Both the position numbers and the translations under genes were made by a program. 51,963 bases of DNA from a virus, in IMG/VR virus record IMGVR_UViG_3300047175_000226, positions 1 through 51,963 of that record; one strand, written 5' to 3'. Below, in pieces: positions 1 through 7,381 of the stretch. Position 1 is the first letter of the stretch. Each line of letters opens with the position of its first letter. The notes beneath the pieces are model-generated. The model saw nothing but the letters and a program-made list of their open reading frames with translations, was not told where the DNA came from and made no database searches.

Positions 1-276
1 CCCAATAACCTGAAGGTCCAACGCCACCTCCATATCCGCAGGACCCCCAGGACTATTCTTAGTCCCATCTACACTAACATCTGTGATGTTGGGGGCCGGC
101 AGTTGCATCATTTGAAATGCAATAGTTAAATCTGAGGGATTGTATCCCCCGCCAAGTTCAATCAAGCCAATGGTGCCAGCCCCGCTGGCACCAAGGGGAA
201 AATCATACTCCTGACAAAGCTCCGGAATCATCCAGCTTTGCGCCATTCTAGAACCATGTTTTAAGTAACTTTTCAT
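1..276 (-). CDS. S53 sedolisin (serine-carboxyl peptidase), 5' part, cut by window edge
   Basis: Ninety-two codons are open from an ATG at 276 to the left edge. Seen: IGLIELGGGYNPSDL at about residues 36-50, VSVDGTKNSPGG at about 67-78 and MEVALDLQVIG at about 82-92. These match the start of the mature catalytic domain of sedolisins/kumamolisins; the MEVALD stretch carries the E-x3-D pair of the Ser-Glu-Asp triad. The catalytic Ser would lie beyond the window. There is no signal peptide and no Pro-kumamolisin prodomain: the protein begins almost at the mature domain, so it may be made active or depend on another pro-part. Known sedolisins work at acid pH outside the cell. It is divergent from the gene at 328. 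An in-frame ATG at 246 is an alternative start; the ribosome site is weak for both. Confidence 0.85.
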   Translation of the reverse strand, partial: MKSYLKHGSRMAQSWMIPELCQEYDFPLGASGAGTIGLIELGGGYNPSDLTIAFQMMQLPAPNITDVSVDGTKNSPGGPADMEVALDLQVIG

Positions 277-327
277 CTTATACCAACCAGGACCGAAGGC
301 CCAAACAGTGTTGAAAGGAACAAATCG

Positions 328-621
328 TTGAAAACCACCAAAGACAAAAGAATCAAATCAGAGTGGGATAAGGAACTAGGGGCTAAGCTTTGGAAAGATC
401 CAACAATGAGTATTGTTAAAATCGCCCAACTTTGTGGAGGGAAAGAAACAGCGGTTAGATATTATGGGTATGAACATTGGGGGGTGAGGCCAAAATACCA
501 GCAACCAAGGCAGAAGCCAATTGAGGCACAAAAACCCCAACCTCTGGCCCCAGGGGCCTCTACACTCCCGCCCCTTCCCAGCCTGCAACTCCCACTTCCA
601 GACATAAAAATGGAGAACTAA
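328..621 (+). CDS. Small basic protein, unknown function, Pro-rich C-terminus
   Basis: Ninety-seven residues. The start chosen is TTG at 328, because AAAGGA lies 8 bases upstream and no ATG fits. Residues about 1-55 are charged and could form a short helical DNA-binding unit (KIAQLCGGKETAVRYYGYEHW looks like a helix-turn-helix with a trailing helix). Residues 56-90 are Pro/Leu/Gln-rich low complexity. The gene is divergent from the sedolisin and 2 bases before a small membrane protein, so the two probably form a mini-operon. No family is recognised; a regulator is only a guess. Confidence 0.55.
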   Translation: MKTTKDKRIKSEWDKELGAKLWKDPTMSIVKIAQLCGGKETAVRYYGYEHWGVRPKYQQPRQKPIEAQKPQPLAPGASTLPPLPSLQLPLPDIKMEN

Positions 622-623
622 AA

Positions 624-758
624 ATGAGCCTTCCAGTTGTAGTTTTGTTTCTAACAATAGTATTGCCCTTGGCAATCCTTGCTTGGCAAGCGCTAGCTTC
701 TGCTAATCCGATTTTAGTTTTTCTAATCATTGCTGCCCTTGCTGTCCTGGCCGGATAA
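624..758 (+). CDS. 44-residue very hydrophobic membrane protein
   Basis: The ATG at 624 has GGAG 8 bases upstream, and the reading ends at TAA 756-758. Almost the whole product is membrane-like: one segment at about residues 3-20 and another at about 29-43, separated by WQALASANP. This gives two short membrane helices and no charged tail. It starts two bases after the previous stop. Its end overlaps the end of the convergent ejection gene (727-2868) by 32 bases. Size and topology would suit a small holin or other inner-membrane peptide, but no endolysin is adjacent (the lysozyme is near 49.6 kb), so the role is undecided. Confidence 0.5.
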   Translation: MSLPVVVLFLTIVLPLAILAWQALASANPILVFLIIAALAVLAG

Positions 759-2868
759 CTATGGTTGGGACTTGGGAGGCGCCGAGTGCGCCTCCTATCG
801 GATAGCGAATGGTAGAGGGATTTTTAACAATATTCTTAATGGCTCTGCCTGCAAGCGGCGCGGCTGCGCCAACCAGCAATCCGGCTGCGCCGCCTTGCAA
901 ATCCGTCAACCCAGGCACTAAACTGTGGCCAAGTGCCCCGAGGGCACTTCCAATTTCCGGCCCCATAAGCGAATGCACAATATCCTTGGTATTAAGTCCT
1001 TCGGATTTGGCAGGGAGCGCCGCTTTAGCCTCAGCAGTGGCGGCACTTGCCGCCTGGGCCTTTTGATTCAAATCCCTAACCGCCAAAGATTTTTGCAAAA
1101 TCTCATTCCTAGCATCAGCCAAGGCCTTAGCCATGGTTTGGGAATGATCGGCCTTGGCCGATGCAAGGGCAGCGGCATTAGCTGCTTCGGTCTGTGCCCG
1201 GAGGGCAAAGGCGTTGTCTAGGGCTTGGCGATCTGCCACATCAGGGACTAATTGGGCCTTGGCTTCCGGCGCCAGTCCGGTCCAAGCTTTTGGTTGCGAC
1301 AAATGTGCTGCCGCCAATTCATCCACCGCTCCCGGAATAGCCTCGCGGAGCGCCCCCAGCGTAGTCCCATCCCTCGAAGCCCCGGACAACAATTTCGCCG
1401 CCACATCCCCAGGCGCCGGATCATTCGCCAACGATGGATTAGGCCCTGACACAATCTTAGCAATCGGCCCATTTCGCAAGGCAAATAGCTTACTAGATTC
1501 CTCGTTTGCATGGGCAAAAGCTGCCTGCGCCTGCGGCCCCACATTCTCCAACGCCTGCTGCATATCCGCAGTTTGGGCACTATAAAGCGCAGCTAAGTTT
1601 TTCTTCGGAATAGCCTCGGCTATCGCCGGATTTCCCCTCAACGACCCAATATAAGTCCTAAGTCTTTGAGCATCCTGCCAAGACTGCTCCGGTAGATTAT
1701 CCAAACCACCCTCAACTATCTTTTGGATGCCTTTGGGCAAACCAATGCCAAAAGCATCTATCAATTCTTGATTGCTTCCCCCCTTAACATTCAGGGATTG
1801 TAGGGCTTGGGCCAAATTATTCCTAGGAACTGTAGTTTCCTTCGGAATCATCGAATCCACATTCCCCCAAAGCTCAGACATCTTCTCTGGCATAACATTT
1901 GTCAGCCAATCTCTAGCATGGTCTTGCAGGATTGCGCCGGCCTCTTGGAGCGTCTGCGACGCGCCAAGCTTTTGCCTCACCGATTGCAAAACAGGTTCAG
2001 TGGCTGCGCCGGCTGCGCTGTTAGCGGCCTGGGCCGCTTGTTGCTGAGCGGTTAGCGCCGCTTGGGATTTTTGTCTAATGTCGGCCAAATTCCCTGGCTG
2101 CATTAATTTGGTAGTGGCCAAATCATCCTTAGCCGCTGCAAGCGCCTGTTGGGCGGCTTGGTTTTGCTGCTCTGCAACCTGAGCCGCTGTCCGAAGCCCG
2201 GAGTTTTCAACTGCGCGGCCTACGGCTCCCACAATCCCGCCAGTTGCCAATCCAGCGGCTGCCCCCGCGATCGCTGGGGCATAGGGATTGTTGGGCAAAT
2301 ATTCACTAGCTGCCTGGGCACCGGCTCCGCCTGCAGCACCGGTAGCCGCCAGCCCGAGGGCACCACCACCTAAAAGGGCCATAGGCAAGGCACTAGCCGC
2401 GCCACCTACAATGGCCGATCCATATTTCTCCAACTCCGGATGCGCGCCAAGTCCAGGCGTTAATTCCGGCCTATTGGTCAACCCCGCCGCATCGGTTAGG
2501 CCAACCAATTGTTGACTGCTAGGCAAAAGTGCATTTACCGTCGGGGACACAGATTTGGTAAAATTGGGTGCATAGCGCGTGCCGATGGTGTTTTCGGCCA
2601 AACGGGCCAAATCCCCCGGCATTCCAACCCCGGTTGCCAACCCCTGGACCGCAGAGCTTGCCGCCATTTCCGGCAACCGCGTCCAAGACTGATTCTGGGG
2701 CTGCGCCGCAGGCGCGCCAACCGAATTTGCCGTTGGTTGCGACGGAGCCGACAAACCCAAAAACTCGTATGGGTCCTGCTTAGGCTCATCCGCCACAGAT
2801 GTCGCCGCCTGCGGCGCAGCCGCCTGGGCCAGAAATGCCATGGGGTCCATCTTCCCACCATCTGGCAT
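727..2868 (-). CDS. Putative ejection (internal virion) protein, 713 aa
   Basis: Last gene of the late operon. The N-terminal 60 residues are Ala/Gln/Pro-rich (palindrome-derived AAPQAA). Residues about 150-215 are Gly/Ala-rich and hydrophobic (GGAASALPMALLGGGALGLAATGAAGG and following), able to enter a membrane. Residues about 220-300 and 560-640 are Ala/Gln/Lys coiled-coil-like, and a second Gly/Ala hydrophobic patch lies near the C-terminus. This pattern and the position after two other ejection-type genes resemble P22 gp16/gp20-like DNA ejection proteins. No enzymatic motif was seen. The start is ATG at 2868, directly after the upstream TAA, with AGGAG about 10 bases before it. The family call is by context and composition, not clear homology. 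Confidence 0.65.
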   Translation of the reverse strand: MPDGGKMDPMAFLAQAAAPQAATSVADEPKQDPYEFLGLSAPSQPTANSVGAPAAQPQNQSWTRLPEMAASSAVQGLATGVGMPGDLARLAENTIGTRYAPNFTKSVSPTVNALLPSSQQLVGLTDAAGLTNRPELTPGLGAHPELEKYGSAIVGGAASALPMALLGGGALGLAATGAAGGAGAQAASEYLPNNPYAPAIAGAAAGLATGGIVGAVGRAVENSGLRTAAQVAEQQNQAAQQALAAAKDDLATTKLMQPGNLADIRQKSQAALTAQQQAAQAANSAAGAATEPVLQSVRQKLGASQTLQEAGAILQDHARDWLTNVMPEKMSELWGNVDSMIPKETTVPRNNLAQALQSLNVKGGSNQELIDAFGIGLPKGIQKIVEGGLDNLPEQSWQDAQRLRTYIGSLRGNPAIAEAIPKKNLAALYSAQTADMQQALENVGPQAQAAFAHANEESSKLFALRNGPIAKIVSGPNPSLANDPAPGDVAAKLLSGASRDGTTLGALREAIPGAVDELAAAHLSQPKAWTGLAPEAKAQLVPDVADRQALDNAFALRAQTEAANAAALASAKADHSQTMAKALADARNEILQKSLAVRDLNQKAQAASAATAEAKAALPAKSEGLNTKDIVHSLMGPEIGSALGALGHSLVPGLTDLQGGAAGLLVGAAAPLAGRAIKNIVKNPSTIRYPIGGALGASQVPTIVIRPGQQGQQ

Positions 2869-4566
2869 TTACTGCCCACTCCTCTCAAATCTATCCGGGA
2901 ACTGCTTAACCAAAACATCCGCCGCCTGTTGCGGAGTTAACCATTTATTAACCACCGCAGCCTTAACCGCATTCGGATCGGTGAAGCCCTTCGGCCCCAT
3001 TCCATATTTTTGCATAACCTGATTAGTATATTCTTCCGGCGGATGGAGTTTGGCAAACGCCATATCAGCATTGCCCAAATCCCCCCGATTTGCCGGATTA
3101 TTTAGCCATTCAGTTCTAAATTGCCGATAGTCAACCTGTCGCTGTGCGGTTGCTTGCAAACCATCCGCGACCATCTTGGCTCCCAAATAGCTATTTTCTA
3201 GCCCCGGAACCGCATTCATAGCTTTGTTAATAGTCTCGGCCGCTACACGCTGCTGGCCCTCATATTGATTAGTTAGCTGAAAAGCCAGGGTGTTGGTGTT
3301 TTTAATCAACTGTTCGGCGGAGGCTACTTTTTCCGGATCAAAGGGTAGTTTATCGGCCCCCAGGCTCTGAGCTAGGGTATTTAGGCCCTTGGCAAAATTA
3401 TTCCGAAGCTCCCCGGCGGTGCCGGGGGCCTGGAAACCGCCGCCTTGGATTAACTTATCCAAATCTGCATTCACATAATTGAGGCTGCCCAAGACATTTT
3501 GGGAGGCTTGGGTTGCTTTGTAATCCTGGTCATTAAATTCTTTGTTTAGTTCTTTGACACGATCTTGTTCGGTTGGGGCCAGGATTGGGATCCCGCCTAA
3601 CCCCGCAGGGGCTTTGGCCGAGGGAGACTGGCGCAAATACGAGGGCAGGCTTGCCAAGGCCTGCTGCGCCGCAGGCGGCGCTGCCTCAGACCCTGTGCCC
3701 GAAGGGGACAAGGCATTGCCCCCATTCCCCGAAGGGCCTCCGTTCCCCGAAGGGCCTCCGTTCCCCGAAGGGCCTCCGCCGCCTGCGGCGCCGACCTCTG
3801 CGCTCCCAGGTCCGAGGGCCGGGGCTGCAATAACCCCACCTCCCACGTCTTTCCACGCTGGCGCCGCACCCATCCCAATGCTGCCCGGAGCCGTATTCAA
3901 TGCCCCTCCCGCCCATCCCGGCGCCTGCGCATACGGGACCAGCCTGTTCCCCGCCTGCGCAATCCCCGTCGTCCCCGTCAAACTACTCAAGGCCCCTGGG
4001 TCCATCCCAGCCCCAACAAGTGCCCCCACCGCCCTAGCCTTCTGCTTCTCCGGCGAAGCATTTTGATCTGCAATAGCCTTATAAGCACTCTGAAGTGCAT
4101 AAGAACTTTGCTTCAACACACCTTCCGGAATTGTGCCTAATTGAGCATTAACTGCATCTGGTATAGAAGCACGATCTGTCAGCGCTGCTGAACCTACTCC
4201 TTTTGAAAAAGCTTGTAGGGCACTTTGACTTTGCTTTAGCTGCTCCCCTTGCGTAGCAACCTGAGTTTGATAATTCTGCCTAATCTGCCCCAAATCTGCC
4301 CCGGCAAAACCAGTCACAAGTTGATCTTTGGCCGCAGCGTTAAGTCCAGATTCTAAATCTGGACTTTGGGCCATTATTTGCCCAAGGCGCTGCCGCGCGG
4401 CGTATTGGGTGTTGAATTGTTTCATTTGGTTCATTTGTTGTTCCATTCCTAGGATGGAACCAAGAGAACCAATTGACAGTCCGCCGCCGCCGGCGGCAGG
4501 GTTTGGTGGGGACGAAGGTCCCCCGCCGCCAGTTACATCAAGGGCAATACTCGGATCGATGGGCAA
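2869..4566 (-). CDS. Putative ejection (internal virion) protein, 565 aa
   Basis: An upstream open stretch to 4695 exists but is Arg-rich noise overlapping the previous gene. The TTG at 4566 is preferred because AGGGGA (4573-4578) stands 6 bases before it and just after the previous stop. The protein has a Gly/Pro-rich N-terminus, a Gln/Ala helical region (about 45-200), a (GGPSGN) tandem repeat near residue 265-280, and a helical C-terminal half with KLHPPEEYTNQVMQKYGMGPKG and the PQQAADVLVKQFPDRF end. It lies between two other internal-virion-type genes. A role in genome ejection is inferred from composition and place; no family-defining motif was recognised. Confidence 0.6.
   Translation of the reverse strand: MPIDPSIALDVTGGGGPSSPPNPAAGGGGLSIGSLGSILGMEQQMNQMKQFNTQYAARQRLGQIMAQSPDLESGLNAAAKDQLVTGFAGADLGQIRQNYQTQVATQGEQLKQSQSALQAFSKGVGSAALTDRASIPDAVNAQLGTIPEGVLKQSSYALQSAYKAIADQNASPEKQKARAVGALVGAGMDPGALSSLTGTTGIAQAGNRLVPYAQAPGWAGGALNTAPGSIGMGAAPAWKDVGGGVIAAPALGPGSAEVGAAGGGGPSGNGGPSGNGGPSGNGGNALSPSGTGSEAAPPAAQQALASLPSYLRQSPSAKAPAGLGGIPILAPTEQDRVKELNKEFNDQDYKATQASQNVLGSLNYVNADLDKLIQGGGFQAPGTAGELRNNFAKGLNTLAQSLGADKLPFDPEKVASAEQLIKNTNTLAFQLTNQYEGQQRVAAETINKAMNAVPGLENSYLGAKMVADGLQATAQRQVDYRQFRTEWLNNPANRGDLGNADMAFAKLHPPEEYTNQVMQKYGMGPKGFTDPNAVKAAVVNKWLTPQQAADVLVKQFPDRFERSGQ
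3725..3778 (-). repeat. 18-bp tandem repeat x3 coding (GGPSGN)n
   Basis: Three perfect copies (3725-3742, 3743-3760, 3761-3778) of an 18-base unit inside the ejection gene. They are in frame and encode a Gly/Pro/Ser/Asn spacer. Each unit contains the small palindrome CCCCGAAGGGG-like core typical of this genome. Confidence 0.9.
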
Positions 4567-4576
4567 GCTAAGTCCC

Positions 4577-5113
4577 CTATGCTGCCGCAGGTGCTGCCGC
4601 AGGCGCCGAAGCTGCCGCAGGCGCCGAAGCTCCCAAAGCATTCGCTGTTGTCGCCGGCGCAGCCGGCGGCGCAGCCGCTTGCGGAGCCAGTGCATTCGCT
4701 GCCGGCGGCTGCGCAGCCGCCATGGAATGTCTCACCAGTTCATGCACACTAGAAACGGCCAATTGATGTCTAGCTGCCTCATGGACCTGCGCTAGCTGCT
4801 GTTCCTTTTGGGCCGTTTGCTCCTCGTGCATAGCAACCCAGGATGCCAAGGCATCCCCGCCATTGGTAGGCATATCTGCCATCAGGGACGCTAGTCCCAC
4901 CGGGTCCTCTCCCCCGGCCACCAACTTTCCAGCCCCCTGAATGACATCCTCCGGCGTCACAGCGGAGCCCTTCTTAGCCAACTGCGTCAACTCTTTCCTT
5001 ACTTTATCCATTCGGGCCACAGCCTTACTAGTCGCATCAAACTGAGCGTTAGCTTGATCCAGGGCACTGGCCAGTGGGTGGGGGGCCTGCGATCCCCCAG
5101 CACTATCCGACAT
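4577..5113 (-). CDS. Putative ejection/virion-associated helical protein, 178 aa
   Basis: ATG at 5113 with GGGAG about 9 bases upstream. Residues about 10-125 are helical and charged (ALDQANAQFDATSKAVARMDKV; KGSAVTPEDVIQGAGKLVAGG; EEQTAQKEQQLAQVHEAARHQL). From about 130 the protein is Ala/Pro only (AAAPPAAPATTANALGASAPAAA), encoded by stacked GCCGCAGGC palindromes at 4577-4690. A helical domain beginning TPEDVIQGAG is common in hypothetical podovirus proteins beside ejection genes. It lies in tandem between two ejection-type genes, so a small internal virion protein is likely. The function is unproven. Confidence 0.6.
   Translation of the reverse strand: MSDSAGGSQAPHPLASALDQANAQFDATSKAVARMDKVRKELTQLAKKGSAVTPEDVIQGAGKLVAGGEDPVGLASLMADMPTNGGDALASWVAMHEEQTAQKEQQLAQVHEAARHQLAVSSVHELVRHSMAAAQPPAANALAPQAAAPPAAPATTANALGASAPAAASAPAAAPAAA
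4579..4725. repeat. Cluster of GCCGCAGGC / GCGCAGCC palindromes
   Basis: Five or more GCTGCCGCAGGCGC-like and GGCGCAGCCGGC-like palindromes are packed in about 150 bases at the end of the ejection-type gene 4577-5113. They encode an Ala/Pro tail. This is a dense example of the genome-wide element family. Confidence 0.8.
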
Positions 5114-5137
5114 ATCCCAACTCCCTAATTCTCAAGT

Positions 5138-5911
5138 TCAAAAAGTTGAACCAGTATCAACACTAACAGGAGAGCCACTAAACAATCCCTGGTTATTCAG
5201 GGCTAGCAAAAGTCCAGTGTTGCTGGTGGTGCTGCCAATTCCACTCAATGCACTGGTGAGAGCGTTGGTTGAGCCGACAGTGCCGGCGGCGCTAGCCGCC
5301 CCGGCTGACATTAGGCTATTTCCAACATTACTACCGGTGTTCACCCCGACGTTGCCCAAATTGGCGGCGGCATTTTCACCTTGGGAGGCTACGCCTCCCA
5401 ACATATTGTAGATTTGCTGGTTTTGGGTCAGATAATTTTGGAACTGTTGTTGGTAGGTGGTGGAGGCTAAGCCTTCGGCGTAGTTGGCGGCGCCCTTTAT
5501 GGCGGAGCCACTGCTGCCAAGGCCCTGGGCAGCAAAGCCATTCTGTGCTGCTTGCAGCCCCTGTTGAAGTGTGAATTGATAACCTGGGGTTTGTGCCAAT
5601 TGCTGCATAGTCGGTTGGAAGGGGGCAATTAGACTGCCGTATCCCGGCCCTCCTGCGGTGGCTGCACCAGTTCCAATTCCACCTTGTAGCGCCGCTAGCG
5701 CCCCCTGGCCCGCCTGCATATAAGGCTGCAAATTAGCCTGGGTGGTATTAAACATATTCATTTGGACTTGGGCAGCCTCATCTGCCGCCTGAGCCTGCGT
5801 ATCCGCCGCCTGCTTCGAAGCATTGCTGCCCAAAACACCAGACACAAGCCCTGTGCCGGCGCTAATCGCCCCCGCCCCTATAATAGCCGCTGGCACACTA
5901 ATACTAGGCAT
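5138..5911 (-). CDS. DNA ejection/transfer protein (P22 gp7-like type), 257 aa
   Basis: Starts ISVPAAIIGAGAISAGTGLV, a Gly/Ala membrane-like segment (about 6-30). An Ala/Gln helical stretch (NASKQAADTQAQAADEAAQVQ) follows, then TPGYQFTLQQGLQAAQNGFAAQGL and GSAIKGAANYAEGLASTTYQQQFQNYL. The last two are the signature of a family found next to portal and neck genes in many podoviruses and annotated as DNA transfer/injection proteins. The product is probably carried inside the capsid and released into the cell envelope on infection. The ATG at 5911 overlaps the end of the sulfotransferase-GNAT gene by 8 bases. Confidence 0.75.
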   Translation of the reverse strand: MPSISVPAAIIGAGAISAGTGLVSGVLGSNASKQAADTQAQAADEAAQVQMNMFNTTQANLQPYMQAGQGALAALQGGIGTGAATAGGPGYGSLIAPFQPTMQQLAQTPGYQFTLQQGLQAAQNGFAAQGLGSSGSAIKGAANYAEGLASTTYQQQFQNYLTQNQQIYNMLGGVASQGENAAANLGNVGVNTGSNVGNSLMSAGAASAAGTVGSTNALTSALSGIGSTTSNTGLLLALNNQGLFSGSPVSVDTGSTF

Positions 5912-6911
5912 CAGTTTTTCTCCAAAGAGAATAACGAACCTGGGTTTGGCTAGCGCCTAGGCGTTGGAACAGTTTGCCAAGCTTAGCGCCCCTACCAGAC
6001 ATCGGATGATGGAAATGGACCACCTTTGCTCCGCAGGTCCAGAGATATTCTAGAGATTCATTCATCATCCGAATGCCTAGTCCTTGTGGAGCCGAAGGCT
6101 CCACAAACCAAACTCCCTGCGTAGCCATAAGCTGGCCTTTCGCCTCCGTATCAAACCCCAATTGCCAAATCAAATACCCAACCAACTCACAATTTATCCT
6201 AACAGTCCAAATCACCAATGCTCCGCAGGAATTAGCAGCGTCTAGCGCCGCCTTATCTACTTCGTAAGAATACCATTCTGGTATTCCAGCATTGGATTCT
6301 AAAAAATGGGCTTTGCCTAGAGCAATTGCTTCATCAGCCATGGATTCCCAAGGCTCTCTCCCGCACCAAACAAAATCGGCGCCAGCGGCAGCTTCGCTGC
6401 GCAGCAGAGAAATTTCAAAATTTCTCTCCTCCAGCCTCTCTAGTCTTTTCGCCCAATTAATCTCCAGTTTTACATTAACCAGACTCCGCCAGAGTTCAAA
6501 GTCAAAGGGAATTTCTTTAAGATACTCCCAAACTTCCGCCGCGCGAAGTGGATTGCTTAATTCATCAGAGTGGATTGATGGAACCCCTAGCGTAGCTAAC
6601 TCCTGCAAAGCGCTGGCGCGCAGCTCTATTTCTTCCCTAGCCCAAGGGGCGCCAAGGCGTTCTAAACTATCAATCACATCCTCGGGGTCTCGCCAAAGCA
6701 CCAAAAGCCTAGCCTTTGGCAGCACTCTTTGAATGGTTTTGTAAAATTCTGCCGCGCCAGTCTCCACCGAGCCGCCTGCGGCGACAACACTACAAGCAAA
6801 CTGATGCACTGAGCTAACGGTAGTTCCAAGATCGTGGGGAACTGCTAGCCACTGGCTCATCCAGTAGCTTCGACTACGCGGCAGACTTAGAACTAAAAAC
6901 GGATGTTTCAT
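5904..6911 (-). CDS. Sulfotransferase-like / GNAT acetyltransferase fusion, 335 aa
   Basis: Two enzymes in one chain. N-terminal (about 1-200): FLVLSLPRSRSYWMSQWL has the LPRSRSxW loop that binds the 5'-phosphosulfate end of PAPS, and LLVLWRDPEDVIDSLE resembles the 3'-phosphate-binding strand of sulfotransferases. C-terminal (about 215-335): VGYLIWQLGF, GVWFVEPSAPQGLGIRMMNESLEYLWTCG and KLFQRLGASQTQVRYSLWRK follow the GNAT order, with QGLGIRM as the acetyl-CoA loop. The start is ATG 6911, giving ATGA overlap with the upstream stop; a TTG at 6932 is less likely. It sits between neck and ejection genes, where phages often place a GNAT gene. The substrate is unknown; modification of a virion or host surface molecule is conceivable. 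Confidence 0.8.
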   Translation of the reverse strand: MKHPFLVLSLPRSRSYWMSQWLAVPHDLGTTVSSVHQFACSVVAAGGSVETGAAEFYKTIQRVLPKARLLVLWRDPEDVIDSLERLGAPWAREEIELRASALQELATLGVPSIHSDELSNPLRAAEVWEYLKEIPFDFELWRSLVNVKLEINWAKRLERLEERNFEISLLRSEAAAGADFVWCGREPWESMADEAIALGKAHFLESNAGIPEWYSYEVDKAALDAANSCGALVIWTVRINCELVGYLIWQLGFDTEAKGQLMATQGVWFVEPSAPQGLGIRMMNESLEYLWTCGAKVVHFHHPMSGRGAKLGKLFQRLGASQTQVRYSLWRKTDA

Positions 6912-7381
6912 CCCAAAGCCGTTGGAAACCAAACCACCGTCGGAGCCCCAGCCAAAAACCAGCTAATTCGCACAAAATCCCCCGCCAGCAAAGGCAAAAT
7001 CACAGGAGCACAACCCACAATATACCAATTCTTCCCCCCATCCCTAGAAAACTCAACAGTCTCTCCCCCCTTTGTTCCATTGAAAATGGAAAGGGAGGAG
7101 AATTTTCTAGTCACCACCAGATTGCCCAAAGTCTTCGGAGAGTATTCGTAAGGAGTGCCCACCGGCACCAGCACCTGGGCCGGTGCCCCGGTTTGGGTAG
7201 TTATGACATTCTGCGCTGTTACCGGGGTGGTGGAACCTCCAGTTCTCCGCCAAAGTCCAATCAACAATTGATACCATGGAATGGTAATGGTTAGGTCTGG
7301 ATTAACCATTGGGGAATCGAGATTGGGGATGTATTGATATTGCTGTAGGGCAACTGATTGGTTTTGGTTAGCTCCACTCAT
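6908..7381 (-). CDS. Structural-type protein after gp10-like gene, unknown, 157 aa
   Basis: The ATG at 7381 forms an ATGA overlap with the gp10-like gene, so translation is probably coupled. Residues about 25-45 (NPDLTITIPWYQLLIGLWRRTGG) are a motif frequent in small virion proteins of podoviruses. The remainder is beta-rich (APAQVLVPVGTPYEYSPKTLGNLVVTRK; SRDGGKNWYIVGC). No signal peptide or catalytic motif. Position after gp10 would suit a tail-tip or needle-associated component, but this is inferred only from order. Confidence 0.6.
   Translation of the reverse strand: MSGANQNQSVALQQYQYIPNLDSPMVNPDLTITIPWYQLLIGLWRRTGGSTTPVTAQNVITTQTGAPAQVLVPVGTPYEYSPKTLGNLVVTRKFSSLSIFNGTKGGETVEFSRDGGKNWYIVGCAPVILPLLAGDFVRISWFLAGAPTVVWFPTALG

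Noticed and set aside
3542-4066. Plus-strand ORF of 174 codons inside the ejection gene
   Set aside because: Pro/Ala-only translation opposite a supported late gene; an effect of GC-rich repeats.
4567-4695. N-terminal extension of the 565-aa ejection protein
   Set aside because: Arg/Leu repeat from palindromes in the wrong frame of the previous gene; a good TTG start with AGGGGA exists at 4566.
2000-4700. CRISPR array from repeated GC palindromes
   Set aside because: Units are too short, spacing is irregular and there are no spacers of constant length; they are dispersed palindromes or in-frame repeats.
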